Part shown: piece by piece, positions 7,737-17,952 of the stretch
How positions within the stretch are numbered: position 1 is the stretch's first letter
Layout: each line of letters opens with the position of its first letter
Source of the DNA: Rhodospirillales bacterium BBD 1991-14
GTDB taxonomy: Bacteria > Pseudomonadota > Alphaproteobacteria > Kiloniellales > Kiloniellaceae
Assembly: GCA_001657395.1 (NCBI GenBank)
Contig: LYSY01000003.1
Span: 630,996-694,995 of the forward strand
Length of the DNA: 64,000 bases
Reading direction: 5' to 3'
Translations under genes and position numbers: made by a program
Notes under the pieces: generated by a model
What the model was told of the DNA's origin: nothing
Seen by the model: only the letters and a program-made list of their open reading frames with translations
The model's database searches: none

Positions 7737-8272
7737 CACTTCACGCGCCGAAGGGGTTTGTGGGTGTCGGGCCCGGGTCCGGGGCGGCGCTCCGCCAGAC
7801 CCAGGCTTTCGCGCAGCCGCGCGCGGCCGCGGTGCAGACGCGACATCAGGGTGCCCTGGGGAATGTCCAGCACCTGCGCTGCTTCGCCATAGGTGAGATC
7901 GTTGACACAGACCATCAGCACCGCATCGCGCTGTTCTGCCGGCAGACGGTCGATGGCATCCAACACCCGCCGCGCCGTCACGCTGTCTTCCTGGCCGGCG
8001 CGCTGGGTGAGCGGCACCACCTCGGCAGAACGCTGCTCGCGCGCCTGGACGGCGGAACGGTGACGGACCGTGTCGACGTGAAGGTTGCGCAGCATGGTAA
8101 AGAGCCAGGGGCGCAGGCGGCGCTCCGGCCGCCAGAGGTGAAAGCGCGAAAGGGCACGCTCCAGACAGCTTTGCACCAGATCGTCTGCGGCATCGGGGTC
8201 GCGCGCCAGACTGCGCGCAAAGCGCCGGAGATGCGGAATCTCCGCGATCAGGGCGGCTCGGTCTCTCGCCAT
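7736..8272 (-). CDS. ECF-type RNA polymerase sigma factor
   Basis: A 178-residue sigma-70 family ECF factor. Region 2 shows RRFARSLARDPDAADDLVQSCLERAL and LRPWLFTMLRNLHVD. Region 4 shows LPAEQRDAVLMVCVNDLTYGEAAQVLDIPQG and TLMSRLHRGRARLRE, the -35-binding HTH. It directs RNA polymerase to a small regulon, normally including its own promoter, and is held inactive by the membrane anti-sigma factor encoded by the overlapping downstream gene. The C-terminal tail of about 20 residues is Pro/Arg-rich. No clear ECF promoter could be assigned in the 174-base gap upstream. Confidence 0.9.
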   Translation of the reverse strand: MARDRAALIAEIPHLRRFARSLARDPDAADDLVQSCLERALSRFHLWRPERRLRPWLFTMLRNLHVDTVRHRSAVQAREQRSAEVVPLTQRAGQEDSVTARRVLDAIDRLPAEQRDAVLMVCVNDLTYGEAAQVLDIPQGTLMSRLHRGRARLRESLGLAERRPGPGPDTHKPLRRVK

Positions 8273-8371
8273 TATGGGCCCTTCGGCGTGGTTGGGGTCT
8301 CGTTGCGCGGGCGGCCCGGTCCGGGCGGCCCTACCCCCACCTACGCAGACGCGGCCTGTTTTATTTCAGGA

Positions 8372-8382
8372 AAGGTAACCTT
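8372..8382. promoter_or_regulatory. Small palindrome upstream of the ECF sigma gene
   Basis: AAGGT-A-ACCTT, 11 bases with 5-bp arms, lies about 100 bases upstream of the sigma ATG and within the gap to the AcfC-like gene. Its role is unknown, and it may be chance. Confidence 0.25.
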
Positions 8383-8446
8383 AGTGACCGGCCCGGCGCG
8401 GTGTCGCCGGGGCCGATGGCCCCAGCGAACGCCCAAAACCACAGGT

Positions 8447-9253
8447 TTATCGGACCCACCCCTCCGACGCGAAAAGCGCAACCCCGTCCGGGCTCTTCAG
8501 GAAGGCAAGGAAGTCTTGTGTTGCCGGGTCCGCGTCGGGCGAGACGACGGCATTGGTCACCCGATGGATGCGACGCTCGGGCTCCAACTCAACAAAATCA
8601 GCAACTTCAGCGTGATCGAGGGGCCAATGCACCCATGTCAGCCAGGCATCGGCATTGCGCGACGTGAAGGCGCGAAAGCTGGCTCCACTGCCCTTTTCAA
8701 AGGCAACGATGTTGGCCCGCAAGTTCTTGACGTCCTCAAGAGCGCCGAGGCGGCCGGCAATATCCTCCCAGACGCCGGTCCCGGAGGTGTTGTAGACACC
8801 CTTTCCCTCGGTCACGACGATCCGCATTCCGGGCTGCAAAAGATCGTCGAAGCCCGAGATCGCCCGGGGGTTTCCCTTGGGGACAACAATGACCGAGCGG
8901 CGAATAAAAAGCGGTTCGACATCGCGACTGTCGACGAAGCGGTAGTTCTCAAGAAACGCGGTCATCGACTGTTCGGAACTGCCGAAGATCATATCCGCGC
9001 TGGCCTGCGCATCCTTGGTCCACTTGCTTTCGGGGCCGAAGACGACCTCGACCTCGACACCGGACTTCTCCTGAAAGGCCCGGGCGGCCTTGATGAAGGC
9101 GCTGTGCGGACCACCCGGACCGAAGACACGGATAACGCCGTCCTTCGGCAGATGGCGAATGCCTGGATCGTAGAGACCGGAGGCGCCGGCAAAGCCAGCC
9201 GTAGACAACAGCGCCAATGCGGCCGCTGCACCAAAAAGCGCAAGTCTATGCAT
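8447..9253 (-). CDS. acfC: AcfC-like periplasmic substrate-binding protein (accessory colonization factor family)
   Basis: A 268-residue exported protein with a Sec signal peptide (residues 1 to about 24, ending GFAGASG). The mature part follows the AcfC pattern closely: VIRVFGPGGPHSAFIKAA, FGPESKWTKDA, ADMIFGSSEQSM, then GVYNTSGTGVWEDIAGR and DAWLTWVHWPL. The fold is that of type-2 periplasmic binding proteins related to ModA or sulfate binders. AcfC was first named in Vibrio cholerae, and its ligand is not well established. No permease or ATPase gene lies next to it, so it may work alone or with a distant transporter. Confidence 0.8.
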   Translation of the reverse strand: MHRLALFGAAAALALLSTAGFAGASGLYDPGIRHLPKDGVIRVFGPGGPHSAFIKAARAFQEKSGVEVEVVFGPESKWTKDAQASADMIFGSSEQSMTAFLENYRFVDSRDVEPLFIRRSVIVVPKGNPRAISGFDDLLQPGMRIVVTEGKGVYNTSGTGVWEDIAGRLGALEDVKNLRANIVAFEKGSGASFRAFTSRNADAWLTWVHWPLDHAEVADFVELEPERRIHRVTNAVVSPDADPATQDFLAFLKSPDGVALFASEGWVR

Positions 9254-9424
9254 GAGACGAAACCCTTCGCGTGATCAAAGAAAGGCGCCAGGCAACCGGC
9301 CTTGCCGATACTGACGCGACTGACCTACGCGCGGGAAACCAGGGCTATTCCGCCGTCGTGATCGCTAAGGCATCACATCGCCGTGAAGCGGCTGCCCTTG
9401 GCCGGATCGATTGAGCGGCGCCCC

Positions 9425-10183
9425 TCAGGCCGCACTGATGCCGCCGTTGACGGAGATCGCCTGGCCGGTAATGCGGGCGGCGGCGGGGCTGGCGAGAAAG
9501 ACGATGAGATCGGCCAGATCCTGCGCCGTGGTCGGGCCGAGGCCGGCGAGCGGCCGTGCCTTCTCGAAAAGCTTCTTGGAGAAGGTACCCTCGGCCATCA
9601 GCCGCTCGGTCAGCGCCGTGCCCTCGACGAGCGAGGGGGTCACCGCATTGGCGCGGATGCCATTGCGCTTGCCCTCGATGGCGAGGCCGCGGGTGAACTG
9701 GACGATGGCGGCCATGACCGCACCGATCACCGTCTCGCCCGGCGTCGCCACCTTGCCGGCGTCGGAGGCGACGGTGACGATGCAGCCGCTGTTGGCTTCC
9801 ATCATCACCGGCAGCACCGCCCGGCAGGCATTCAGGGTCGGCGCCAGGTCCTGCAGCAGCGTGGCGTTCACCTGGGCGATGGGCTGGCGGAACAGCAGCT
9901 CCGGCAGGGTGTTGCCGCCGGGCGAGCAGACCAGAAGGTCGATGCCCCCCATGCCGCGGGCCGCGGCGGCGGCCATCTCATCCGCCGCCGCGCCCTCGCT
10001 GCAATCCAGCACCAGCGCGCCGACGTCAGCCTTCTCGTTGATCCGGCGCAGGTCGTCGACGGCCAGCGCCGCGCGCTCCGGATTGCGGCCGACCACGCGC
10101 AGGCGCGGTACCCCGGCGATCAGCAGCGTTTCCGCCGTCGCGAAACCGATCCCCGAAGTGCCGCCGACCACCAGGGCCGCCAT
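9425..10183 (-). CDS. SDR-fold protein lacking catalytic Tyr and Lys
   Basis: A 252-residue Rossmann protein. It has an intact cofactor-binding GGTSGIG (residues 7-13), an SDR core and a C-terminal ITGQAISVNGGISA typical of classical SDRs. The active-site Ser140 is present, but the YxxxK motif reads I153-GAV-M157, so both Tyr and Lys are missing. It may be a regulatory or NAD(P)-binding protein, or use another residue. The ATG at 10183 follows AAAGGAC, and the longer frame upstream is antisense to the DUF1203 gene. It is divergent from that gene with a gap of about 170 bases. Confidence 0.8.
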   Translation of the reverse strand: MAALVVGGTSGIGFATAETLLIAGVPRLRVVGRNPERAALAVDDLRRINEKADVGALVLDCSEGAAADEMAAAAARGMGGIDLLVCSPGGNTLPELLFRQPIAQVNATLLQDLAPTLNACRAVLPVMMEANSGCIVTVASDAGKVATPGETVIGAVMAAIVQFTRGLAIEGKRNGIRANAVTPSLVEGTALTERLMAEGTFSKKLFEKARPLAGLGPTTAQDLADLIVFLASPAAARITGQAISVNGGISAA

Positions 10184-10355
10184 ATCGGTGAAGTCCTTTG
10201 CCGTCGCCGCCAAACCTGCCTCCCGCATTGACCCGTGCGGGCAAAGGAGCAGCTTCTGCGCCAAGGCGCAAGAAGCGGATAGAGCCGGAAACAGCCTTCG
10301 GAGGAGGATTGTTGCGACCGCCGAGACCGCAACCTTCAAAGCGAGGACCCCCGCG

Positions 10356-10829
10356 ATGCCTGCCCTGAAGTTTGTCGCTCTGGACAGCAAGACCGTGAAA
10401 TCCTTGAGAAACGGCGGCAAGGATGCCAACGGCCAGACACCGGAGCGCACAGTCTCCGACGGCAGCGGCAACCCCTGCCGCCACTGCCTGACTGAGATCG
10501 CCGAGGGCGATGCCATGCTGGTCCTGGCGCACCGCCCCTTTCCGGCACCCCAGCCCTATGCCGAAATCGGACCTGTCTTCCTTCATGCTGAAGACTGCCC
10601 AAGGCACGAAACGGAAGGCGGCTTTCCCGCCATGTTCCAAAGCTGGCCGCGCATCCTGGTCCGGGGCTACGGGAGCGATGACCGGATCGTCTATGGCACC
10701 GGTCAGGTGATCCCGATGGACCAGCTTGAAGCGACGGCGGCAGGGCTGTTGCAGCAGCCGGAAGTCGCCTATCTGCATCTCCGCTCGGCGAGCAACAACT
10801 GCTACCAGTGCCGCATCGAGCGGGCCTGA
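10356..10829 (+). CDS. DUF1203 domain protein
   Basis: A 157-residue cytoplasmic protein matching DUF1203. It has NPCRHCLTEIAEGDAMLVLAHRPF, PYAEIGPVFLHAEDCPRH and a C-terminal YLHLRSASNNCYQCRIER. Several Cys and His residues (CRHC, CPRH, CYQC) could bind metal, though no function is established for the family. GAGGA upstream of the ATG at 10356 sets the start. It is a single gene, divergent from the degenerate SDR and convergent with the helicase. Confidence 0.8.
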   Translation: MPALKFVALDSKTVKSLRNGGKDANGQTPERTVSDGSGNPCRHCLTEIAEGDAMLVLAHRPFPAPQPYAEIGPVFLHAEDCPRHETEGGFPAMFQSWPRILVRGYGSDDRIVYGTGQVIPMDQLEATAAGLLQQPEVAYLHLRSASNNCYQCRIERA

Positions 10830-10870
10830 GGCCCGCTCACTCCAAACACCCGTTCACTCCAAACGCCGGC

Positions 10871-13705
10871 TCATTCCCAGCGCAGCCGGCGCTCGGCCTT
10901 GCGCGGATAGCCGGCGGAGTAGGCGTGTGTGCGTGCCCGCAGGAGAATCAGGCGCCCCTCGCGCGTACGCGTGTTGACCAGTTCGCAAGCACCGATGCGT
11001 CTCTCCCAGGCGCGCCGGAAGGCCTCCAAGGCCGCCTTGTCGGCGGCAATCGCATCGGGCACGGCGTGATAGTCCATCTGCTTCAGCCAGCCGCGGCGGT
11101 GATGGCGGATCAGCAGGGTGCGGGGATTGGCGATGGGCTCGAAGACCGTCACCATGGCATCGGCAAAGGCCACCTCGTCGTGATGCCCCCCGCCGGCCAG
11201 ACGGCAGTAGCGCGTGCCCGGGCCCAGGCCTTCCTCAACGTGCACGTCCAGGGCGTTGCGGGGTTTGTCGAGGGCATCGGCACGACTGAGACCGTCCAGC
11301 ACGCAGCGGCCGATCTCTCTGAGATAGCGTACCGGCGAGCCGGCACGGAGCGTGCGCAGGATCGCCCCGCTGTGATAGGCGGCGAGCAAAAGGAAGCCGG
11401 CACCCACGACCATGATCCAGGTGTCGAGGCCGTATCGGAGGAACTCCACGCTCGCGACCAGCACCTGCAGGGCCGCACCGGCCAGGCCCGCGAGGATCCA
11501 GGTCGTGCCGAAACGAACGAGACCCTGATGCCCTGTGGGCTGCGGCAGAACGGCACCGGCCGACGGGCGCTCGACGGCTGACTTGTCGAAAAAGACCTCG
11601 GCCCAGGCGCGGGCGACAAAGCCGCGATCCGCGGCGCGGGCCGTCATCGTGCTGTTCCAATCCCTTGCCGCCTCCTCATCCCATTTGCGGGTCTCGATGC
11701 CGAGGCGCTGAATGCCCGATTCGATGACCGGCGGCGAGAAGTGAGAGACGCCGGCAAAAGTCTTGAAGCGGCGAAACACCGCCAGGGCGTCAAAACCCAG
11801 CGCAAAGGGATTGAGATCGAGGCGCCCCCGTGCATCCGCGTCCTGGCCCTGCAGCGACAGCAGATCCCAGAGCGAGCTCTCACCGGCCGAGAGGTCCGAG
11901 AAGGGCGGCAGGATCGTGGCCAGATGCCAGATGGCCGAGACCTTGTCGGGGTCTCTTTTCGAGACGCGGATCGCCCGCCCCCGCATCTGATTGGACAGCA
12001 TGAAGGATTTCACCGAAGTCGCCAGGATGAGGGAGTTGATCGAAGGCGCATCCCAGCCTTCGCCCAGCAGCGCCGCCGTCCCGACGAGGCAGCGCAGATG
12101 TCCGTCCTCGAAGAGATGGGTGATCACCCGCAGGCAGCGCGAAGCCTTGCCCGATGTGACCACGACCCGCGACCAGCCGGGGATGTGCCGCATCGGTTTC
12201 AGGGTGATCTCGCCCTCGGCGAAGCCCAGCCTGGCCGCCTCGGCGTGGAGGGCCGGGATGACCTCTTCGGGGATCACGATCCAGCTGCCCGTCATCAGTG
12301 CCGGGCGCAGATCGGGCGCCAGCCCAGCCTGGCCCAGGCGCCGCAGCACCGGCCCTGCCCCCAGGCTGTCGCTGGAGCGGTCGGCCGGACGCGACAGGGC
12401 GGAGGCGCGCACGAAGTCGGTGAGGACCACGAGGCGGAGCCGCTCGCCGAGCGCGGCGAACTCGGCGCGGGCGATATCCTCGATGCTGTCCAGCTTGCCG
12501 GCAGTCCCGGCCAGGGCGCGCACGAGGTCCTGCTGCTTGCGCAGGCGCACGCGGCCCCGCCAGAGCGCGCCGATGGACTGCAGGTCCCGGCGCAGTTCCT
12601 GAGCGATAGCGGGCACGTCGAAGGGCGCTTCGCCAGAGAGGATTTCCTGAAACAGCGGCTCCAGAAGCCGGACGCCCGGTGGCGGCAGGGCCTTCTCCGT
12701 CAGGCAGAGGATCGCCGGACCCTCCGGCGGCAGCAGGCGGCGGTTGGCCTTCAGAACAGCCAACAGGCTGCAGAAGACGGCGGGCTTCGCCAGGATCTGG
12801 GCCTCGTGACCTTGCGGAGCGGTGATCCAGGGATGGCTTTCGATCCAATCGACCACCTGCCGGTCCTGCGCCCAGGCCAGGGTAAGGGCACCGGCTTCCC
12901 TGGCGAAGGTCGCCAGGCTGTTGAAGGCGGCACCGCGGGCGATGTTGAAGTGCAGGAAATCCTGGTGCGGGCAGAGATCGCCCTGCTTCACCAGTTCCGG
13001 GATGGAGATCTCCGCATCGATGGGGCCACAGACCTCCTCGTAGCGGTTCCATTCTTCCTGCTCGACGTCGTAGGGCGGGGTCGCCGTCAGGCTGACGACG
13101 TGGAAGTCCTTCTTGCGGGCGCGCAGGTGGCCGATAACCTCCTGCAGGCTTTCCCACCACGCGCGGCGCAGATGATGGGCCTCGTCGAGCACCAGGGTCT
13201 CGATGCCCGCTGCCTCCAGCACTGCCAGCAGCGCTTCGCCGGCGGCCGCGGCGGGGGGTGCGTCATCGCCCTCCCCGTCGCCACCTTCCTCGTCGTCGGC
13301 CTCCTCTCCTTCGTCCTCTTCCTCCTCGGACTCCAGCAGGCCACGCAGGGCGGCGTGGAGCGCCTGATAGGTTGTCGAGGTCAGCCAGCCCGGTGTCGAG
13401 AGGTCGCTGCCGAGCCCCGACGGCCAGGGGCCGTTCTCCGGTTCGAAGAGTTCTTCCAGGCGCTGCAGCCATTGGTCGCGAATGGCGCGGGTCGGCGAGA
13501 GCACGAGGGTTGGGCGCCCGAGACGGCGCAATACCTCCAGGCCCAACACCGTCTTGCCCGCACCCGGCGCGGCCACGATGTTGAGCCGCGCATCGTTCAG
13601 GTGATCTTCCAGCTCATGCAGCACCCGCGCCTGATAGCTGCGCCAGGTGCCGGTGAAGCGGAACTCAGGAAAGGCCGTCTGCTGCCGGTTTGCGGCTGCG
13701 TCCAC
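10871..13705 (-). CDS. Large DEAH-box SF2 helicase with C-terminal membrane helices
   Basis: A 944-residue superfamily-2 ATPase. Walker A is APGAGKT (residues 46-52), the DEAH box 174-177, motif III SLTATPP (205-211). The helicase C domain carries LVGTAALLGEGWDAP and QMRGRAIR (motifs V and VI). A strongly acidic linker (about 125-148) sits between motifs I and II. After the helicase core, residues about 730-785 hold two hydrophobic helices (TWILAGLAGAALQVLV and WIMVVGAGFLLLAAY), then a soluble tail of about 150 residues with RYCRLAGGGHHDEVAF. Membrane attachment is unusual for an SF2 helicase. No nuclease or methylase partner is adjacent. Role unknown; genome defence or DNA handling at the membrane is possible. 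Confidence 0.8.
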   Translation of the reverse strand: MDAAANRQQTAFPEFRFTGTWRSYQARVLHELEDHLNDARLNIVAAPGAGKTVLGLEVLRRLGRPTLVLSPTRAIRDQWLQRLEELFEPENGPWPSGLGSDLSTPGWLTSTTYQALHAALRGLLESEEEEDEGEEADDEEGGDGEGDDAPPAAAAGEALLAVLEAAGIETLVLDEAHHLRRAWWESLQEVIGHLRARKKDFHVVSLTATPPYDVEQEEWNRYEEVCGPIDAEISIPELVKQGDLCPHQDFLHFNIARGAAFNSLATFAREAGALTLAWAQDRQVVDWIESHPWITAPQGHEAQILAKPAVFCSLLAVLKANRRLLPPEGPAILCLTEKALPPPGVRLLEPLFQEILSGEAPFDVPAIAQELRRDLQSIGALWRGRVRLRKQQDLVRALAGTAGKLDSIEDIARAEFAALGERLRLVVLTDFVRASALSRPADRSSDSLGAGPVLRRLGQAGLAPDLRPALMTGSWIVIPEEVIPALHAEAARLGFAEGEITLKPMRHIPGWSRVVVTSGKASRCLRVITHLFEDGHLRCLVGTAALLGEGWDAPSINSLILATSVKSFMLSNQMRGRAIRVSKRDPDKVSAIWHLATILPPFSDLSAGESSLWDLLSLQGQDADARGRLDLNPFALGFDALAVFRRFKTFAGVSHFSPPVIESGIQRLGIETRKWDEEAARDWNSTMTARAADRGFVARAWAEVFFDKSAVERPSAGAVLPQPTGHQGLVRFGTTWILAGLAGAALQVLVASVEFLRYGLDTWIMVVGAGFLLLAAYHSGAILRTLRAGSPVRYLREIGRCVLDGLSRADALDKPRNALDVHVEEGLGPGTRYCRLAGGGHHDEVAFADAMVTVFEPIANPRTLLIRHHRRGWLKQMDYHAVPDAIAADKAALEAFRRAWERRIGACELVNTRTREGRLILLRARTHAYSAGYPRKAERRLRWE

Positions 13706-13791
13706 GCTGTCCCCCCGGGAACGATGGGTCCCACCCCGGGAAGGAGACTATCCGGTCACCCGTTGCAGCACCAACATCTATTGCGGGTGAG

Positions 13792-15579
<1,788 letters not shown>

Positions 15580-15621
15580 GGTCTGGTTCCTCGAATTCTC
15601 TGCTCGTTGCCCAGGGGCTTA

Positions 15622-17952
15622 TCAGTTGCGCAGGGGCTTGCCGGTTTCCAGGGTGTGCTCGACGCGGGCCAGGGTGCCGGGGGTACGCACGAGGCGCATG
15701 AAGGCTTCCCGCTCCATCTTCAGGACCGCGTCCTCGCTCACCGGTTCGGTGTGGTCGGCGCTATCGCCGCCGGTCAGAACGTCGGCCAGCTCGCTCGCCA
15801 CCACCATGTCGTGCTCGGTCGCCACGCCCTTGGCGTAGAGATCGCGCAGGGCAAAGGCGAGAGAGGCCTTGCCGGAGGGGCCGGGCAGGCTGAGTTCGAC
15901 GGGCTCCGGCGGCTGATAGCCCTCGACCAGGGAGAGCGCCGTTTTCTTGGCGTCGGCCAGCAGGCGCTCACGGTTGAAGGTGACGTAATCCTCGCCGCGC
16001 AGGAAACCCAGCTCCTTGGCCTCGAAGGCGGACTTGGCGACCTGCGCCATGCCGATGGTCTCGAAGGCCTTGGCAACCGGGGGCATCGGCCCCTTGGGGC
16101 GCTTGGGATCGCGGGCGAGACGGCTCAGCAGTTCCTTGCAGCCGCCCCAGGCCGGCACCACGCCGACGCCGGCCTCGACCAGGCCGATGTAGCTCTCGGC
16201 GTGGGCCTGCACGGCGTCGGAGGCGAGCAGGATCTCGCAGCCGCCGCCCAGCGCCAGGCCCGAGGGCGCGGCCACCACCGGGAAGGGCGCACGCTTGAGG
16301 GCCGTGTAGATCTTCTGGCCCTGGGCCACCATGTCCTCGATCATCGGCCAGGCGCCGACATTGGCGGCGAACATCGCCAGGCCCAGGTTGGCGCCGGCGG
16401 AGAAGTGGCTGCCCTCGTTGTAGATCACCAGCGCCTTGTGTTCCTTTGGAATGAACTGGACGGCCTGGCCGATGATCTTGAAGACCTCGGGGTCGATGGT
16501 GTTGAGCTTGGTGTGGATCTCCAGGCAGACGACACCGTCGCCGATGTCCCAGAGGGAGGCCGAACCGTTCTTCGCGAGGGGCTCGCTGCCAAGCTTCACG
16601 TCGGAGAGCAGCAGCACGCCGTCGCCACGTTCGACGTCGGCATAGCCGCCCTCGACGGTCAGGTGCTGCAGCCGCCCGTCCTGAACGCGGTAGAAGCCTT
16701 CCGCCGCCGCCGCCTTTTCCAGCAGCGGCGGGACCGGCCGCCCTTCGGCCTTCAGCCGTTCGGCGAAGTCGGCGGCGCCCAGTTTGTCGATCAGCTCGAA
16801 GGGCCCGAATTTCCAGTTGTAGCCGAGGCGCATGGCCCGGTCGACGGCGGGCACGTCGTCGGCAATCTCCGGCACCAGGGCGGCAGCATAGCCAAGCGTC
16901 TGGGAGAGCACGGCCCAGGCGAACTGGCCGCCCTTGTCATTGTGCGCCACCAGCGCCTTGGGGCCGCCGCGGCGGCTCGCGGAGACACTGGCGAGGGACG
17001 GTTTTCGGGCCGGCGCATAGTCGCCGCTCCCCAGGTCTATGGCCTCCTTCACCCGCGCACCGTTGGCCTTGTTCAGGCGGTAGAAACCGCCCTTGCCCTT
17101 GCGGCCCGTATAGCCCTCGGCGATCATCTTCTCCAGAAGGGGAAAGGGCCGGCGCAGGCCCTGGTAAGGATCGTCCTTGGCCAGCGTGGCCGCGAGCGAG
17201 GCGTCCACCTTCGGCATGAGGTCGAGGCCGACCAGATCCAACAGCGCGAAGACGCCGGTCTTGGGCACGCCGATGGGCCGGCCCATGACGGCATCGGCCT
17301 CCTCGACCGTCAGGCCGCGCTCCAGGGTCTCCACCACCGCGCACTGCAGCCAGAAGGTGCCGATGCGGTTGGCGACAAAGCCCGGCGTGTCGTGGCAGAG
17401 CACGACGCCTTTGCCCAGCTGGTAGTCGGCGAAGGCGGTCATGATGTCCAGCACCTCGGGCCGGGTCCCCTTGCCCACCACCAGTTCCAGCAGCGGCATG
17501 TAGCGCGGCGGATTGAAGAAGTGGGTGATGAGGAAATCGCCCTGGAAGCGGGCCGGCATATCCTGGGTCAGGAGTGACAGCGGCAGGGTCGAGGTGTTGG
17601 AGGAAACGATGGAGCCGTCCTTGCGTACCGCCTCGATTTTCTCGTAGAGGGCGCGCTTGATCTGCGGGTCCTCGATCACCGCTTCGACGATCCAGTCGAC
17701 CCCGGCGAGCTTCTCCAGGTCGTCCTCGACATTGCCGGGGGTGACGAGCTTGGCCAGGCGCTTGGACATGAAGGGCGCCGGATCGGCCTTCAGCATCCTG
17801 GCGATGGCCCCTTCGGCAAGGGCGTTGCGGTTGCCGCCCTCCTTGGGCACGACGTCCAGAAGCAGCACGGGCACGCCCGCGTTTGCGAGATGGGCGGCGA
17901 TCCCCGCCCCCATCACGCCGGCGCCGATGACGGCAGCGGATGCGATGGTCAT
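15622..17952 (-). CDS. fadN: Bifunctional 3-hydroxyacyl-CoA dehydrogenase/enoyl-CoA hydratase, FadN-type order
   Basis: A 776-residue fusion performing the hydration and NAD-dependent oxidation steps of beta-oxidation. The N-terminal half is the dehydrogenase: AAVIGAGVMGAGIAAHLA dinucleotide fold, then VSSNTSTLPLSLL and FFNPPRYMPLLELV. The C-terminal half is the crotonase domain (SHFSAGANLGLAMFAAN, PSGLALGGGCEILLASDAV). This dehydrogenase-then-hydratase order is that of Bacillus FadN and opposite to FadB/FadJ. The ATG at 17952 overlaps the thiolase stop; the longer frame runs into the thiolase gene. It is followed by fadE, so the cluster mirrors fadN-fadA-fadE. Confidence 0.9.
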   Translation of the reverse strand: MTIASAAVIGAGVMGAGIAAHLANAGVPVLLLDVVPKEGGNRNALAEGAIARMLKADPAPFMSKRLAKLVTPGNVEDDLEKLAGVDWIVEAVIEDPQIKRALYEKIEAVRKDGSIVSSNTSTLPLSLLTQDMPARFQGDFLITHFFNPPRYMPLLELVVGKGTRPEVLDIMTAFADYQLGKGVVLCHDTPGFVANRIGTFWLQCAVVETLERGLTVEEADAVMGRPIGVPKTGVFALLDLVGLDLMPKVDASLAATLAKDDPYQGLRRPFPLLEKMIAEGYTGRKGKGGFYRLNKANGARVKEAIDLGSGDYAPARKPSLASVSASRRGGPKALVAHNDKGGQFAWAVLSQTLGYAAALVPEIADDVPAVDRAMRLGYNWKFGPFELIDKLGAADFAERLKAEGRPVPPLLEKAAAAEGFYRVQDGRLQHLTVEGGYADVERGDGVLLLSDVKLGSEPLAKNGSASLWDIGDGVVCLEIHTKLNTIDPEVFKIIGQAVQFIPKEHKALVIYNEGSHFSAGANLGLAMFAANVGAWPMIEDMVAQGQKIYTALKRAPFPVVAAPSGLALGGGCEILLASDAVQAHAESYIGLVEAGVGVVPAWGGCKELLSRLARDPKRPKGPMPPVAKAFETIGMAQVAKSAFEAKELGFLRGEDYVTFNRERLLADAKKTALSLVEGYQPPEPVELSLPGPSGKASLAFALRDLYAKGVATEHDMVVASELADVLTGGDSADHTEPVSEDAVLKMEREAFMRLVRTPGTLARVEHTLETGKPLRN

